Below, one piece after another: positions 26,865 to 34,465 of a DNA stretch of 64,000 nt. The notes beneath the pieces are model-generated. The model did not search any database and was not told the origin of the DNA. It saw only the letters and a program-made list of their open reading frames with translations. How positions within the stretch are numbered: the stretch's first letter is position 1; each line of letters begins with the position of its first letter. The stretch lies in assembly GCF_011759605.1 (NCBI RefSeq), contig NZ_JAAOYX010000001.1, positions 186,001 to 250,000 of the forward strand, written 5' to 3'. The stretch comes from Luteibacter sp. SG786. Lineage in GTDB: Bacteria; Pseudomonadota; Gammaproteobacteria; Xanthomonadales; Rhodanobacteraceae. The translations under genes were made by a program, and so were the position numbers.

Positions 26865-26896
26865 AAAAAGCCGGGCGAGCGATCGCCCGGCTTTTT
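26865..26896. terminator. Bidirectional intrinsic terminator
   Basis: A perfect 14-bp stem AAAAAGCCGGGCGA (26865-26878) / TCGCCCGGCTTTTT (26883-26896) with a 4-base loop. It has U-runs in both directions and serves the aminopeptidase gene and the convergent GH18 gene, whose stop codon it touches. Confidence 0.92.
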
Positions 26897-27738
26897 CATT
26901 TCATGGCGTGCTTCAACGTCTTCGTCCAGGTGTAATCGGTTGGAACAATGGCGTCGGAACCTTCCGGAACGCCATCGCGATCCACGGCATAAGAGAAGAT
27001 CCCCGCCTTTGCTCCTTGGACAGGATTCCATTGGGAGTAGGCATAGGCTCGACTTGTTTCTATGGGAGGCCGGGTGTCTCCCCAGCGTGGGCCTCGCTCT
27101 TCATAGAACGAGAAGCCAATGGCGTACTTCGAAGGGGGGATCTTATCGGCGTAGGTATCGAAGGTCATCTGTAAGCTCGCCGGATCCGCGCTCCGTCCAT
27201 AGGACTGAATCAACACATAATCGACGAGCGTGTGCACGGCCGTGAAAAGTGCATTCGTCCCGTTCTGGTTCGTGTCGTAAATGAGCAGCTTTCCAGTCCC
27301 TGCGATCGGCCCCAGTCGGCGGGACAAGGCCTGAAAGACACCCGTGGCTCTGCGAAGTTGTTCAGCGGTCAGGCCGCGCTCCATGTCCACATCCAGCCCA
27401 TCCAGGTCGTATTCCTCCACATAGGTGGCGTAGAGGTGTTGCGCGAGCCTCTCATAGCCCTCGGCGTCGTCGGAAAAGGCAGGATCGTAGAGGAGGCTGA
27501 TGTCCACGGTACGAACTACTTTCGTCCCACGAGCGCGCAGCGTGGGTACGTAAACCGTCTTCAATGCCTGCCAGAATGTCTCTCGATCTTCATCCTCCGG
27601 AAAGACGAAGGCGATATCCACTTCCGGCGGAAGATCGCCCATGGACGTCTTGTTTTCCAGGGGATTTGAAGCGTAATCGCGCCACGTTCTGAAGTAGCAC
27701 GCCATGAACGGTTGAGCCTGCTTCGTGTCGGTCACCAT
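26896..27738 (-). CDS. GH18 endo-beta-N-acetylglucosaminidase-like protein
   Basis: A 280-residue single-domain glycoside hydrolase 18 protein. The catalytic motif DxxDxDxE is intact at 113-120 (DGLDVDME), with Glu120 as proton donor. The overall pattern (CYFRTWRDYAS, VDYVLIQSYGR, YAIGFSFYEERG) is closer to EndoF/EndoH-type enzymes, which cut the chitobiose core of N-glycans, than to chitinases. No signal peptide is visible, which is odd for this family. By eye base composition is lower in GC than the neighbours, which suggests acquisition by transfer. GGGAG lies 8 bases before the ATG. Substrate is inferred only. Confidence 0.75.
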   Translation of the reverse strand: MVTDTKQAQPFMACYFRTWRDYASNPLENKTSMGDLPPEVDIAFVFPEDEDRETFWQALKTVYVPTLRARGTKVVRTVDISLLYDPAFSDDAEGYERLAQHLYATYVEEYDLDGLDVDMERGLTAEQLRRATGVFQALSRRLGPIAGTGKLLIYDTNQNGTNALFTAVHTLVDYVLIQSYGRSADPASLQMTFDTYADKIPPSKYAIGFSFYEERGPRWGDTRPPIETSRAYAYSQWNPVQGAKAGIFSYAVDRDGVPEGSDAIVPTDYTWTKTLKHAMK

Positions 27739-27849
27739 GAGACAACTCCCTTTGTTTCATCTCGATGCTACGGCTAGGCGTCGGGTCGATCTATATCCCC
27801 TGAGTCGTAGGTGCAATTCGGGCGTTTCCGGCAAGGGATGCGAGGAGTT

Positions 27850-28695
27850 TCAATGCTGGTGGAAAACGAACTCTTTCACATCGCGCATCACCGGCGCACC
27901 GCGGTGGATCGGACCCAACGCGAAAACGAGGCCTTCGTGCCCCAACCCCGGATAAAGCTTCAACGCTACCGGCTCACCCATCTGGCGGTAACGTCCTTCC
28001 ATGGATATGGCCTCGGAAGGAAACACCTCGGTGTCTTCCTCGCCTTGCAGCAGAAGCGCAGGCGGTTCGTCGCCGTCGACGAAGTTGATGGGTTGCGACT
28101 GCGCCTGCTCGGCGGGCGTGTCACCGAACATGGCGACGTACCTGGGCTCGTCCAGTGGCAGGAAGTCGTAGGCGCCCGCCACGCCGATGAAGCCGGCGAG
28201 GTCGCGGGGCTTCATGCCTACCGTGCCCAGCCATCGCTTGTCTGCGGCAAGCATCGCAGCGATGTGTCCGCCGGCCGAGTGGCCCATGACGAAGAGACGC
28301 GACGGGTCGCCACCGAACTCCGTTGCATGATCGCGCGCCCAGCGAACAGCGTCCGCGCCGTCGTGCAGGAAGCCGTCCATGCGCACGGCGGGCGAGTGGC
28401 GGTAATCCGGAATCATCGCCACCATGCCTTGCGCCGCCAGTGCTTCGCCCATCCACCGATACCATTGCCGTTTTCCGGTGGTCCAGTCGCCGCCGTAGAA
28501 ATAGACGACGACGGGCGCGCGGTCGGCGTGGGCCGGCGCATAGACGTCCAGTGAAAGCTTCTCCGTTGCGTCGAACACATGGTCGCGGCGGGCAACGACA
28601 TGCGCGTCCGGCTCCAGCGCGTTCACCGCGCCGAAGAAGGTGGCGTGGCAACCGGCGAGCAGCAGGATGGCAGGAAGGATGGCCAAGGCACGCAT
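27850..28695 (-). CDS. Alpha/beta-hydrolase (carboxylesterase-like) lipoprotein
   Basis: A 281-residue alpha/beta hydrolase with a lipoprotein signal ending LLLAGC|HAT (Cys16). It carries a carboxylesterase/BD-FAE-like fold: VVVYFYGGDW (oxyanion region, YGG in place of HGG), nucleophile Ser140 in GHSAGG, then QGEEDTEVF (acid) and GLGHEG (His). The ATG at 28695 is chosen because it gives the lipoprotein signal; the longer frame runs into prmC on the other strand. It is divergent from prmC by 38 bases. Substrate unknown. Confidence 0.88.
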   Translation of the reverse strand: MRALAILPAILLLAGCHATFFGAVNALEPDAHVVARRDHVFDATEKLSLDVYAPAHADRAPVVVYFYGGDWTTGKRQWYRWMGEALAAQGMVAMIPDYRHSPAVRMDGFLHDGADAVRWARDHATEFGGDPSRLFVMGHSAGGHIAAMLAADKRWLGTVGMKPRDLAGFIGVAGAYDFLPLDEPRYVAMFGDTPAEQAQSQPINFVDGDEPPALLLQGEEDTEVFPSEAISMEGRYRQMGEPVALKLYPGLGHEGLVFALGPIHRGAPVMRDVKEFVFHQH

Positions 28696-28733
28696 CGCGG
28701 CATTGTAGGTGCTCGGCCCGTTAGAATCGCGGC

Positions 28734-29552
28734 ATGACCGATATCCGCACGATCTTGCGCGAGGCTTCCGTCGCGCTGGGCGACCGCCTCGAAGCCGAAC
28801 TGTTGCTGGCGCATGCGCTCGGCGTGGATCGCGCCTGGTTCTTCGCGCACGCCGAGGAACGGCCCGACGAGGCGCGCATCGCACGCTTCAATGCTTTGCT
28901 CGCCCGTCGCACGAACGGCGAACCCATCGCGTACATCCTCGGTCGCAGGGATTTCTGGTCGCTGCCCCTGGAGGTCACGCCCGCCACGCTGATCCCCCGT
29001 CCCGAGACGGAGCTACTGGTGGAGCAGGCCTTGGTGCGCTTGCCCGAAGGCGGTCGCGTACTCGATCTGGGCACGGGCAGTGGCGCCATCGCGATCGCGA
29101 TCGCCAGCGAACGCCCCGACGCTGACGTGACGGCCGTCGATGCGAGCGCGGCGGCCCTTGCCGTCGCGCGTCGCAATGCGCAGCGCCTCGGCCTGGGTCG
29201 TGTGTTCATGACGGAAAGCGACTGGTACGCCGCGCTGGGCGATCGGCGTTTCGATGTGATCGTCAGCAACCCGCCTTACGTGGAAGCGGGCGATCCGCAT
29301 CTGGAGCAAGGCGACCTGCGTTTCGAGCCGTCGTCCGCCCTGGCTTCCGGCCCAGACGGCCTCGACGATATCCGCCGTATCGCGCGCGGCGCCTATGGGC
29401 ACCTTACGGATGGCGGGTGGCTGCTCGTGGAGCACGGCTGGAACCAGGCTGCCGCGGTTCGCGACATCTTCATCGGCGAGGGATTGGTCGACGCGTTTAC
29501 CGTGCAGGATCTGGAAGCCCGCGACCGGGTCACCGGCGCGCGGGCAGGCTGA
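28734..29552 (+). CDS. prmC: PrmC, release-factor glutamine N5-methyltransferase
   Basis: PrmC methylates the Gln of the GGQ motif in release factors RF1/RF2. The 272-residue product has the N-terminal helical domain and a class-I SAM fold with motif I (VLDLGTGSGAIAIAIA, about 109-124). The catalytic NPPY is at 179-182 (VSNPPYVEAGD). The IPRPETE stretch (87-93) typical of PrmC is present. The gene stands alone: prfA is not adjacent. It is convergent with dxs, the stops being 6 bases apart. Confidence 0.95.
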   Translation: MTDIRTILREASVALGDRLEAELLLAHALGVDRAWFFAHAEERPDEARIARFNALLARRTNGEPIAYILGRRDFWSLPLEVTPATLIPRPETELLVEQALVRLPEGGRVLDLGTGSGAIAIAIASERPDADVTAVDASAAALAVARRNAQRLGLGRVFMTESDWYAALGDRRFDVIVSNPPYVEAGDPHLEQGDLRFEPSSALASGPDGLDDIRRIARGAYGHLTDGGWLLVEHGWNQAAAVRDIFIGEGLVDAFTVQDLEARDRVTGARAG

Positions 29553-29558
29553 CCGCGA

Positions 29559-31454
29559 TCAGCTTGCGCTGGCCACCGGCGTGGCGCAGAACTGCGGGAA
29601 GCGCTTCCGGACGGCATGGCGGACCTGCGGCAGGTCGAGCCCCGCCATGGTGAGCACTTCCTCGCGGCTGCCATGCTCGAGGTATACGTCGGGCAGGCCG
29701 AGATGCAGGATCGGCAGGGTGATGCCGTGTGCCGCGAGGCACTCGGCCACGCCCGCACCGGCGCCGCCGGCGATGGCGTTGTCCTCGATGGTGACGAAAG
29801 CCTTGTGCGTGCGCGCCAGTTCGAGGATCAGCTCCTCGTCCAGCGGTTTCACGAAACGCATGTTTACAAGGGTGGCGTCCACTTCGGCCGCGATGACGGC
29901 GGCAGGCGCGAGCATCGTGCCGAAGGAAAGGATGGCGAGGCCATGGCGGCCACGGCGGCGGACTTCGGCCTTGCCGATGGGGTAGGTCTCCAACTCGGCC
30001 GACAGGGGCGTGCCGGGGCCGGTGCCGCGCGGATAGCGCACAGCGGCCGGACCGTCGTAGCGGAATCCGGTGCTGAGCATGGTGCGGCATTCATTCTCGT
30101 CGGCCGGCGCCATGATCACCATGTTCGGCAGGCAACGCATGAACGAGAGGTCGAAGCTGCCCGAGTGCGTGGCACCGTCCGGACCGACCACGCCCGCGCG
30201 ATCGATGGCGAAGGTGACGTCGAGGTTCTGCAGGGCCACGTCGTGGATGGCCTGGTCGTAGGCGCGTTGCAGGAAGGTGGAATAGATCGCCACCACCGGC
30301 TTCGCGCCTTCCACGGCCATGCCGGCGGCGAGCGTCACCGCGTGCTGCTCGGCGATCGCCACGTCGAAGTAGCGCTGCGGATATTCCTTCGAGAAGCGGA
30401 CGAGGCCCGAGCCCTCGCGCATGGCAGGCGTGATGCCGAGCAGACGCTCGTCTGCCGCGGCCATGTCGCAGAGCCAGTCGCTGAACACGTCGGTATACGT
30501 CGGTTTGGCCGGCGCGCCCTTCTTCACGAGACCGGCCACCGGGTCGAACGGGCCGACCGCGTGATATTCGATCTGCGCCTTCTCGGCGGGCTCGTAACCC
30601 TTGCCCTTGGTGGTCATCACATGGAGCAGTTGCGGGCCGGGAAGGGCCTTCACCGTCTCCAGCGCATTCACCAGCTGGGCCATGTTGTGGCCGTCGATGG
30701 GCCCGGTGTAGTGGAAGCCCAGTTCCTCGAATAGCGTGGAGGGTACGAACATGCCCTTTGCGTGTTCCTCCCAGCGCTTGAAGAAGCGGCCGAAGAGGGA
30801 CTCGCGCGGCATCGCCTTCTTCGCGCGCTCGCGCCAGGCGTTGAGCGTGCGACTGGACATGGCGCGCGCCATCATTTTCGTCATCGCGCCCACGTTCTCG
30901 CTGATCGACATGCCGTTGTCGTTGAGGATCACCAGCATGTTGGGCTCGATGTCGCCGCCGTGGTTCAGGGCTTCGAAGGCCATGCCGGCGGTCATCGCGC
31001 CGTCACCGATCACGGCCACCACCTTGCGCGGGTCGCCGCGGCGCTGGAGCGCCACGGCCATGCCGAGCGCGGCGGAGATCGACGTGGAGGAATGGCCCAC
31101 GCCGAAGGTGTCGTACTCGCTTTCCTCGCGACGCGGGAAGGGCGCGAGGCCGTCCTTCTTCTTGATCGTCGTGATGCGGTCGCGCCGCCCGGTGAGAATC
31201 TTGTGCGGGTAGCACTGGTGGCCGACGTCCCACACCAGGCGGTCGGTCGGGGTCTCGAACACGTGGTGCAGGGCCACGGTGAGTTCCACCACGCCCAGGC
31301 CCGCCCCGAAGTGGCCGCCGGACGAGGCCACGGCCTCGATCAGGTAACGGCGCAGTTCGTCGGCGATGGCCGGAAGCTCGTCCACCGGAAAGCGCCGGAG
31401 GTCCGCCGGCGAATCGATCTGCGCCAGATAAGGGTAGCGGGAAAGGTCGTTCAT
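29559..31454 (-). CDS. dxs: 1-deoxy-D-xylulose-5-phosphate synthase
   Basis: Dxs makes DXP from pyruvate and glyceraldehyde-3-phosphate, the entry step of the MEP isoprenoid pathway and a branch to thiamine and pyridoxal. The 631-residue product has the thiamine-diphosphate motif ([15 protein letters not shown]...LNDNGMSI), [16 protein letters not shown] near the start, the transketolase Pyr domain ([14 protein letters not shown]) and the C-terminal domain. Length equals the norm (E. coli 620). The start [10 protein letters not shown] aligns with the usual N-terminus. An inverted repeat directly upstream involves the Shine-Dalgarno. Confidence 0.97.
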   Translation of the reverse strand: MNDLSRYPYLAQIDSPADLRRFPVDELPAIADELRRYLIEAVASSGGHFGAGLGVVELTVALHHVFETPTDRLVWDVGHQCYPHKILTGRRDRITTIKKKDGLAPFPRREESEYDTFGVGHSSTSISAALGMAVALQRRGDPRKVVAVIGDGAMTAGMAFEALNHGGDIEPNMLVILNDNGMSISENVGAMTKMMARAMSSRTLNAWRERAKKAMPRESLFGRFFKRWEEHAKGMFVPSTLFEELGFHYTGPIDGHNMAQLVNALETVKALPGPQLLHVMTTKGKGYEPAEKAQIEYHAVGPFDPVAGLVKKGAPAKPTYTDVFSDWLCDMAAADERLLGITPAMREGSGLVRFSKEYPQRYFDVAIAEQHAVTLAAGMAVEGAKPVVAIYSTFLQRAYDQAIHDVALQNLDVTFAIDRAGVVGPDGATHSGSFDLSFMRCLPNMVIMAPADENECRTMLSTGFRYDGPAAVRYPRGTGPGTPLSAELETYPIGKAEVRRRGRHGLAILSFGTMLAPAAVIAAEVDATLVNMRFVKPLDEELILELARTHKAFVTIEDNAIAGGAGAGVAECLAAHGITLPILHLGLPDVYLEHGSREEVLTMAGLDLPQVRHAVRKRFPQFCATPVASAS

Positions 31455-31477
31455 CTCCGTATTGTTCGCCTACGGAG
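31455..31477 (-). promoter_or_regulatory. Hairpin over the dxs ribosome binding site
   Basis: On the minus strand CTCCGTA and TACGGAG form a perfect 7-bp stem with a 9-base loop, and the second arm ends directly at the dxs ATG. The CGGAG Shine-Dalgarno is therefore inside the stem, paired with a CCTCC-type anti-Shine-Dalgarno sequence. This could throttle dxs translation. Inferred from sequence only. Confidence 0.4.
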
Positions 31478-31522
31478 GTGTCGGGGCAAGGGACAGGGCG
31501 TGAACAAACGCGGGCGGTGGGT

Positions 31523-32131
31523 TCAGGCCGGCCGCCGGTCCCGTGGCAGGTGGCTGACGAGAAACTCCATCTGATCCGCCAGGATATTGCGGTTGGACAG
31601 GATCAGGTGCTCCACCCAACTCGGGCGGTAGGGGACCGCCAGAAGCGGCATGTTGGCCTGCTGCGGCGTACGGTTGCTCTTGCGCAGGTTGCAGGCCAGA
31701 CAGGCGCTGACCACGTTCTCCCACTCGTCGGCGCCCTTCTTGGACAAGGGAACCACATGGTCGCGGGTGAGTTCGTGGCGGGTGTACTGGTGGCCGCAGT
31801 ACAGGCAGATGTGCCGGTCGCGGGCGAAGAGGGCGGTATTCGTGAGGGCCGGCGCCGGGTCTATGGCGTGCTCGCGGCAGTGGCCCGTGCTGGCCACGAT
31901 CGGGTGCAGTTCGAGGCTGCTGCGCAGGCCGCTGGCCCGGCTGATGCCACCGCGAACGGTGACGCAGGGCTCGCCCAGGGTCCAGGCCACCACGCCCCTG
32001 ACATAAAGGCAGACGGCGTCCTGCCAACTTATCCAGTCCAGGATGCGGCCCGCCGCATCGAGGGACAGCACCCGCGTGGCATGCAGCGCGGTCACCCTCG
32101 GCAGGTCTTCTTGGAGCACTTCCATCGTCAT
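31523..32131 (-). CDS. HNH endonuclease family protein
   Basis: A 202-residue protein with a C-terminal HNH domain. Zinc-binding CxxC pairs are at Cys109/Cys112 (ICLYCGHQY) and Cys144/Cys147 (SACLACN), with core residues Asp124-His125 and Asn139 (RDHVVPLSKKGADEWENVV). The N-terminal 100 residues are of unknown fold. Standalone HNH proteins of this type are widespread and chromosomal, with no defined target. It follows the dxs promoter region by 68 bases in the same direction. No restriction-modification or phage gene lies beside it, so it should not be read as a defence system. The start may be either of two ATGs two codons apart. Confidence 0.88.
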   Translation of the reverse strand: MTMEVLQEDLPRVTALHATRVLSLDAAGRILDWISWQDAVCLYVRGVVAWTLGEPCVTVRGGISRASGLRSSLELHPIVASTGHCREHAIDPAPALTNTALFARDRHICLYCGHQYTRHELTRDHVVPLSKKGADEWENVVSACLACNLRKSNRTPQQANMPLLAVPYRPSWVEHLILSNRNILADQMEFLVSHLPRDRRPA

Positions 32132-32396
32132 CGTGTCTCGTCCTTCACATAAGCGAAAGAGCGTTCCAGCAAGTCGAACTCCGTGCGGATCGGGGGGCCG
32201 ACCCCAGGCCCTCGGGGGCCCTTCGCCCGAGCATAGCCGATAATCGCGTGGAAAAAGCGTTCGGCAGGTACGGTTCTTGCGGGGCTTCTACTGTCACCCG
32301 CCACTGCTATAGTGGGGGTTCGCATTCGAGCCCGGCGGGTTTGGAAGGGGGGCCGGGGTGGCTTCCCAGGTCTGACGGGTCCATGAGGGTTACACA

Positions 32397-33155
32397 GTGG
32401 CAGAAGTGCTTTTCTACGAGCGTCCGGTTCCCCTGAACCGCACCGCCCACCGCGACCTGCGTCTCAAGGCCGTGAACAACATCCGTTTCGCCGCCGCGGC
32501 GCACTCCGTGCCGCTCACGGGTGTGGAGTTCGCGCCCGCCGCGCGCGACTTCCCGATCCTCTTCGCCGGCAACTCCATCGAGGAAGCCGGTCCGATGGCA
32601 CTCCTGGGCCTGCGTCAGGGCGAAAACCTGCTCGTCGGCGACAACGGTTTCTGGGAGCAGGGCATCTACATCCCCGCCTTCGTGCGCCGCTATCCGTTCG
32701 TGCTGGCCGAGAAGCCGGCGGACGCCGAAGGCGACGACTTCACCGTGTTCCTCGACGAGGCCTATGAAGGCTTCAACAACGAGGAAGGCGAGCGTCTGTT
32801 CAACGAGGACGGCACCGATGCGCCGGCCCTCACGAACGCCGTGAACTTCCTGGGCGAATTCCAGGACCACGTGGCCCGCACGCAGTGGTTCATGGGCAAG
32901 CTGCGCGAGCACGACCTGCTCGAGCCGCGCACCATCACGCTGCAGAAGGAAGGCAAGGGCATCAACCTCAACGGCCTCTTCGTCATCAACGAGGAAAAGC
33001 TGCGCGCCCTGGACGAGAAGACCGCACAGGAATTCCTGCGCGAAGGCGCCCTCGGCTGGATCTACGCGCACCTCGTGTCGCTGGCCAATATCGACCGCAT
33101 GGCCGCGCGCCTCGACGCCCGCGAGCAGCAGGAAGCGGCGACGGCGAAGTCCTGA
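32397..33155 (+). CDS. SapC family protein
   Basis: A 252-residue protein matching the SapC family, first described as S-layer-associated in Campylobacter. Conserved stretches are ARDFPILFAGN, GENLLVGDNGFWEQGIYIPAFVRRYPFVL, and the acidic FNNEEGERLFNEDG. It has no signal peptide or membrane helix, so an S-layer role here is not supported; function is unknown. It starts with GTG: GAGGG lies 7 bases upstream, and the nearby ATG at 32383 is out of frame. It is followed by an intrinsic terminator and is convergent with the GNAT gene. Confidence 0.85.
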   Translation: MAEVLFYERPVPLNRTAHRDLRLKAVNNIRFAAAAHSVPLTGVEFAPAARDFPILFAGNSIEEAGPMALLGLRQGENLLVGDNGFWEQGIYIPAFVRRYPFVLAEKPADAEGDDFTVFLDEAYEGFNNEEGERLFNEDGTDAPALTNAVNFLGEFQDHVARTQWFMGKLREHDLLEPRTITLQKEGKGINLNGLFVINEEKLRALDEKTAQEFLREGALGWIYAHLVSLANIDRMAARLDAREQQEAATAKS

Positions 33156-33175
33156 GTTTCCGCGATTCGCACAAG

Positions 33176-33206
33176 AAAACCGCCCCTCCCGGGGCGGTTT
33201 TTTTTT
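33176..33206 (+). terminator. Rho-independent terminator after the SapC gene
   Basis: The 11-bp stem AAAACCGCCCC (33176-33186) / GGGGCGGTTTT (33191-33201) has a TCCC loop and runs straight into nine T residues. Very strong. Confidence 0.95.
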
Positions 33207-33260
33207 GGGGCTTTGTGCGTTTTCGGGGGACTGCGGCTTCGCTACTTGGCGCTTGCTGCG

Positions 33261-33710
33261 TTCGCTTCGTAGGGTGGGCTCGCCTTTGGCCGCAGGCACG
33301 ACGATAGTTGGGAGTCTCTCGCGTGTTATGTAGGAGCGCGCCCTGCGCGTTCCTACCATGCCCCGTCAGCACAAGAGACGAATCGCGACGCTCTCTGTGG
33401 GAGCCGGCTACGCCGGCGATCCCGCGGCAGCGGGCCATCTCGCCGCGAGCACCCATCGCCGCTGAAGCGGCTCCCACACAAAGCGAAGCGGCTCCCACAG
33501 GAGCGCGATGCGACGGCATCACAGTGTCCCCACCGACCGTCGTGCCTGCGAAAGCAGGCACCCAGCGCCCCGGTCGGCAAGATGCGAAAGCACACCATCG
33601 GCTCGCGCCTTGCTCTCCCAACAACAACCCGCACCGTCGGTACTGGCTCTCAAGCCACGGCACAGGCGCCGATGCGAGGCCGAACAGGCGAGCCCACCCT
33701 ACGAAGCGAA
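33261..33710. mobile_element. Composite palindromic element, short form (copy 1)
   Basis: This element fills most of the 650-base gap between the SapC and GNAT genes. It is bounded by perfect 25-bp inverted repeats (33261-33285 and 33686-33710, outer bases TTCGCTTCGTAGGG). Inside are a palindrome CGTGCCTGCGAAAGCAGGCAC (split here as CGTGCCTGCG/AAAGCAGGCAC), a REP pair (33396-33478) with an extra REP half at about 33483-33500, and spacer sequence shared in the same order with the element at 53813-54801. Stretches such as GAGTCTCTCGCGTGTT and the right end (ACTGGCTC.CAAGCCACGGCACAGG) are shared almost unchanged. It has no credible ORF. It looks like a non-autonomous, MITE-like element. The bases outside it (33207-33260 and 33711-33805) show nothing recognisable. 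Confidence 0.75.
33396..33478. repeat. REP pair inside composite element copy 1
   Basis: TGTGGGAGCCGGCTACGCCGGCG (33396-33418, written here as TGTGGGAGCC + GGCTACGCCGGCG) faces CGCCGCTGAAGCGGCTCCCACA (33457-33478, as CGCCGCTGAAG + CGGCTCCCACA). Each arm is itself a hairpin, and the two are inverted relative to one another. Confidence 0.88.
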
Positions 33711-33805
33711 CCCCACACTGATTCCACGAAACGACGTCACACCACGCACCCCGCAAATACGCGATGAACCTTTTTTTGGGCTCCCCGCCATGGGGGGCGG
33801 CCACC

Positions 33806-34282
33806 TTACCTTACGGGTTTGGCCAGCCTCATGAGGTCGGTATCGAAGCCGTGCTTCGTGTACATGTCGCGGGCGCGTTCGTTGCCTGGGAATACGGCCA
33901 GCGTGACGAACTGGCAGCGGTGTTCCTTGGCCCAGGCATACGCATGGTCGAGAAGGAACTTGCCCGCGCCGGTGCCTTCGTAGGCTTCGGCGACCGCGAT
34001 GTCCGAGATGTGGCAGTTGTCCCGGTGGGTGAAGAAGTCTTTCGTCCTCTGCAGGTGCACGAATCCCACCGGCTCGCCGTCTTCGTTCTCCGCGACGAAG
34101 ATGTAGCTGTTGGACGGCTGCTCGTCGAGGTGCTTCACGAGGTCGGCCTCGATGCCTTTCAGGCAATCGGTGCGCGTGCGCCCGTTGGGAAGCGGGAAGT
34201 CGACGAAGCGGTGGAGCAGACCCAGGATGAATTCGTCGTCGTCGCTCTCGGCGAGACGGATCAGAAATGGGGAATCGCTCAT
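33806..34282 (-). CDS. GNAT-family N-acetyltransferase
   Basis: A 158-residue GNAT fold. The acetyl-CoA-binding region ISDIAVAEAYEGTGAGKFLLDHA carries a Q/RxxGxG/A-like turn, although the first position is E-G-T-G-A-G rather than R-G-x-G-x-G. It ends with GNERARDMYTKHGF, the usual beta-6/alpha-4 segment. The acceptor substrate is unknown. I chose the ATG at 34282 (MSDSPFLIRLAES); a GTG four codons upstream is possible. It is convergent with the SapC gene across the composite element. Confidence 0.88.
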   Translation of the reverse strand: MSDSPFLIRLAESDDDEFILGLLHRFVDFPLPNGRTRTDCLKGIEADLVKHLDEQPSNSYIFVAENEDGEPVGFVHLQRTKDFFTHRDNCHISDIAVAEAYEGTGAGKFLLDHAYAWAKEHRCQFVTLAVFPGNERARDMYTKHGFDTDLMRLAKPVR

Positions 34283-34368
34283 CGTATGGGGCACCGTCTC
34301 GGTCGAAGGTCCGGGCAGAGCCTTTTTCTACACCTTCGCGCGGGCGGGCGAAAGCCCCGCGCGCATGG

Positions 34369-34453
34369 TGTGGGAGCCGTTATAGCGGCGAAAAGCCGAC
34401 AGGGCCCTTGAAGCGGCGAGGTATGTTCCCCTCGCCGCCATGGCGGCTCCTAC
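34369..34453. repeat. REP pair between the GNAT and acyl-CoA dehydrogenase genes
   Basis: TGTGGGAGCC-GTTATAGCGGCG (34369-34390) faces CTCGCCGCC-ATGGCGGCTCCTAC (34431-34453), a divergent member of the REP family. It lies 13 bases downstream of the acyl-CoA dehydrogenase stop. Confidence 0.8.
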
Positions 34454-34465
34454 GGGTGCAGGCCC

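Noticed and set aside
31523-32131. HNH protein as part of an anti-phage system
   Set aside because: Neighbours are dxs and a SapC gene; no methyltransferase, helicase or other defence partner is present.
33353-33804. Antisense and sense ORFs between the SapC and GNAT genes
   Set aside because: They consist of the REP pair and the terminal inverted repeats of the shorter composite element.
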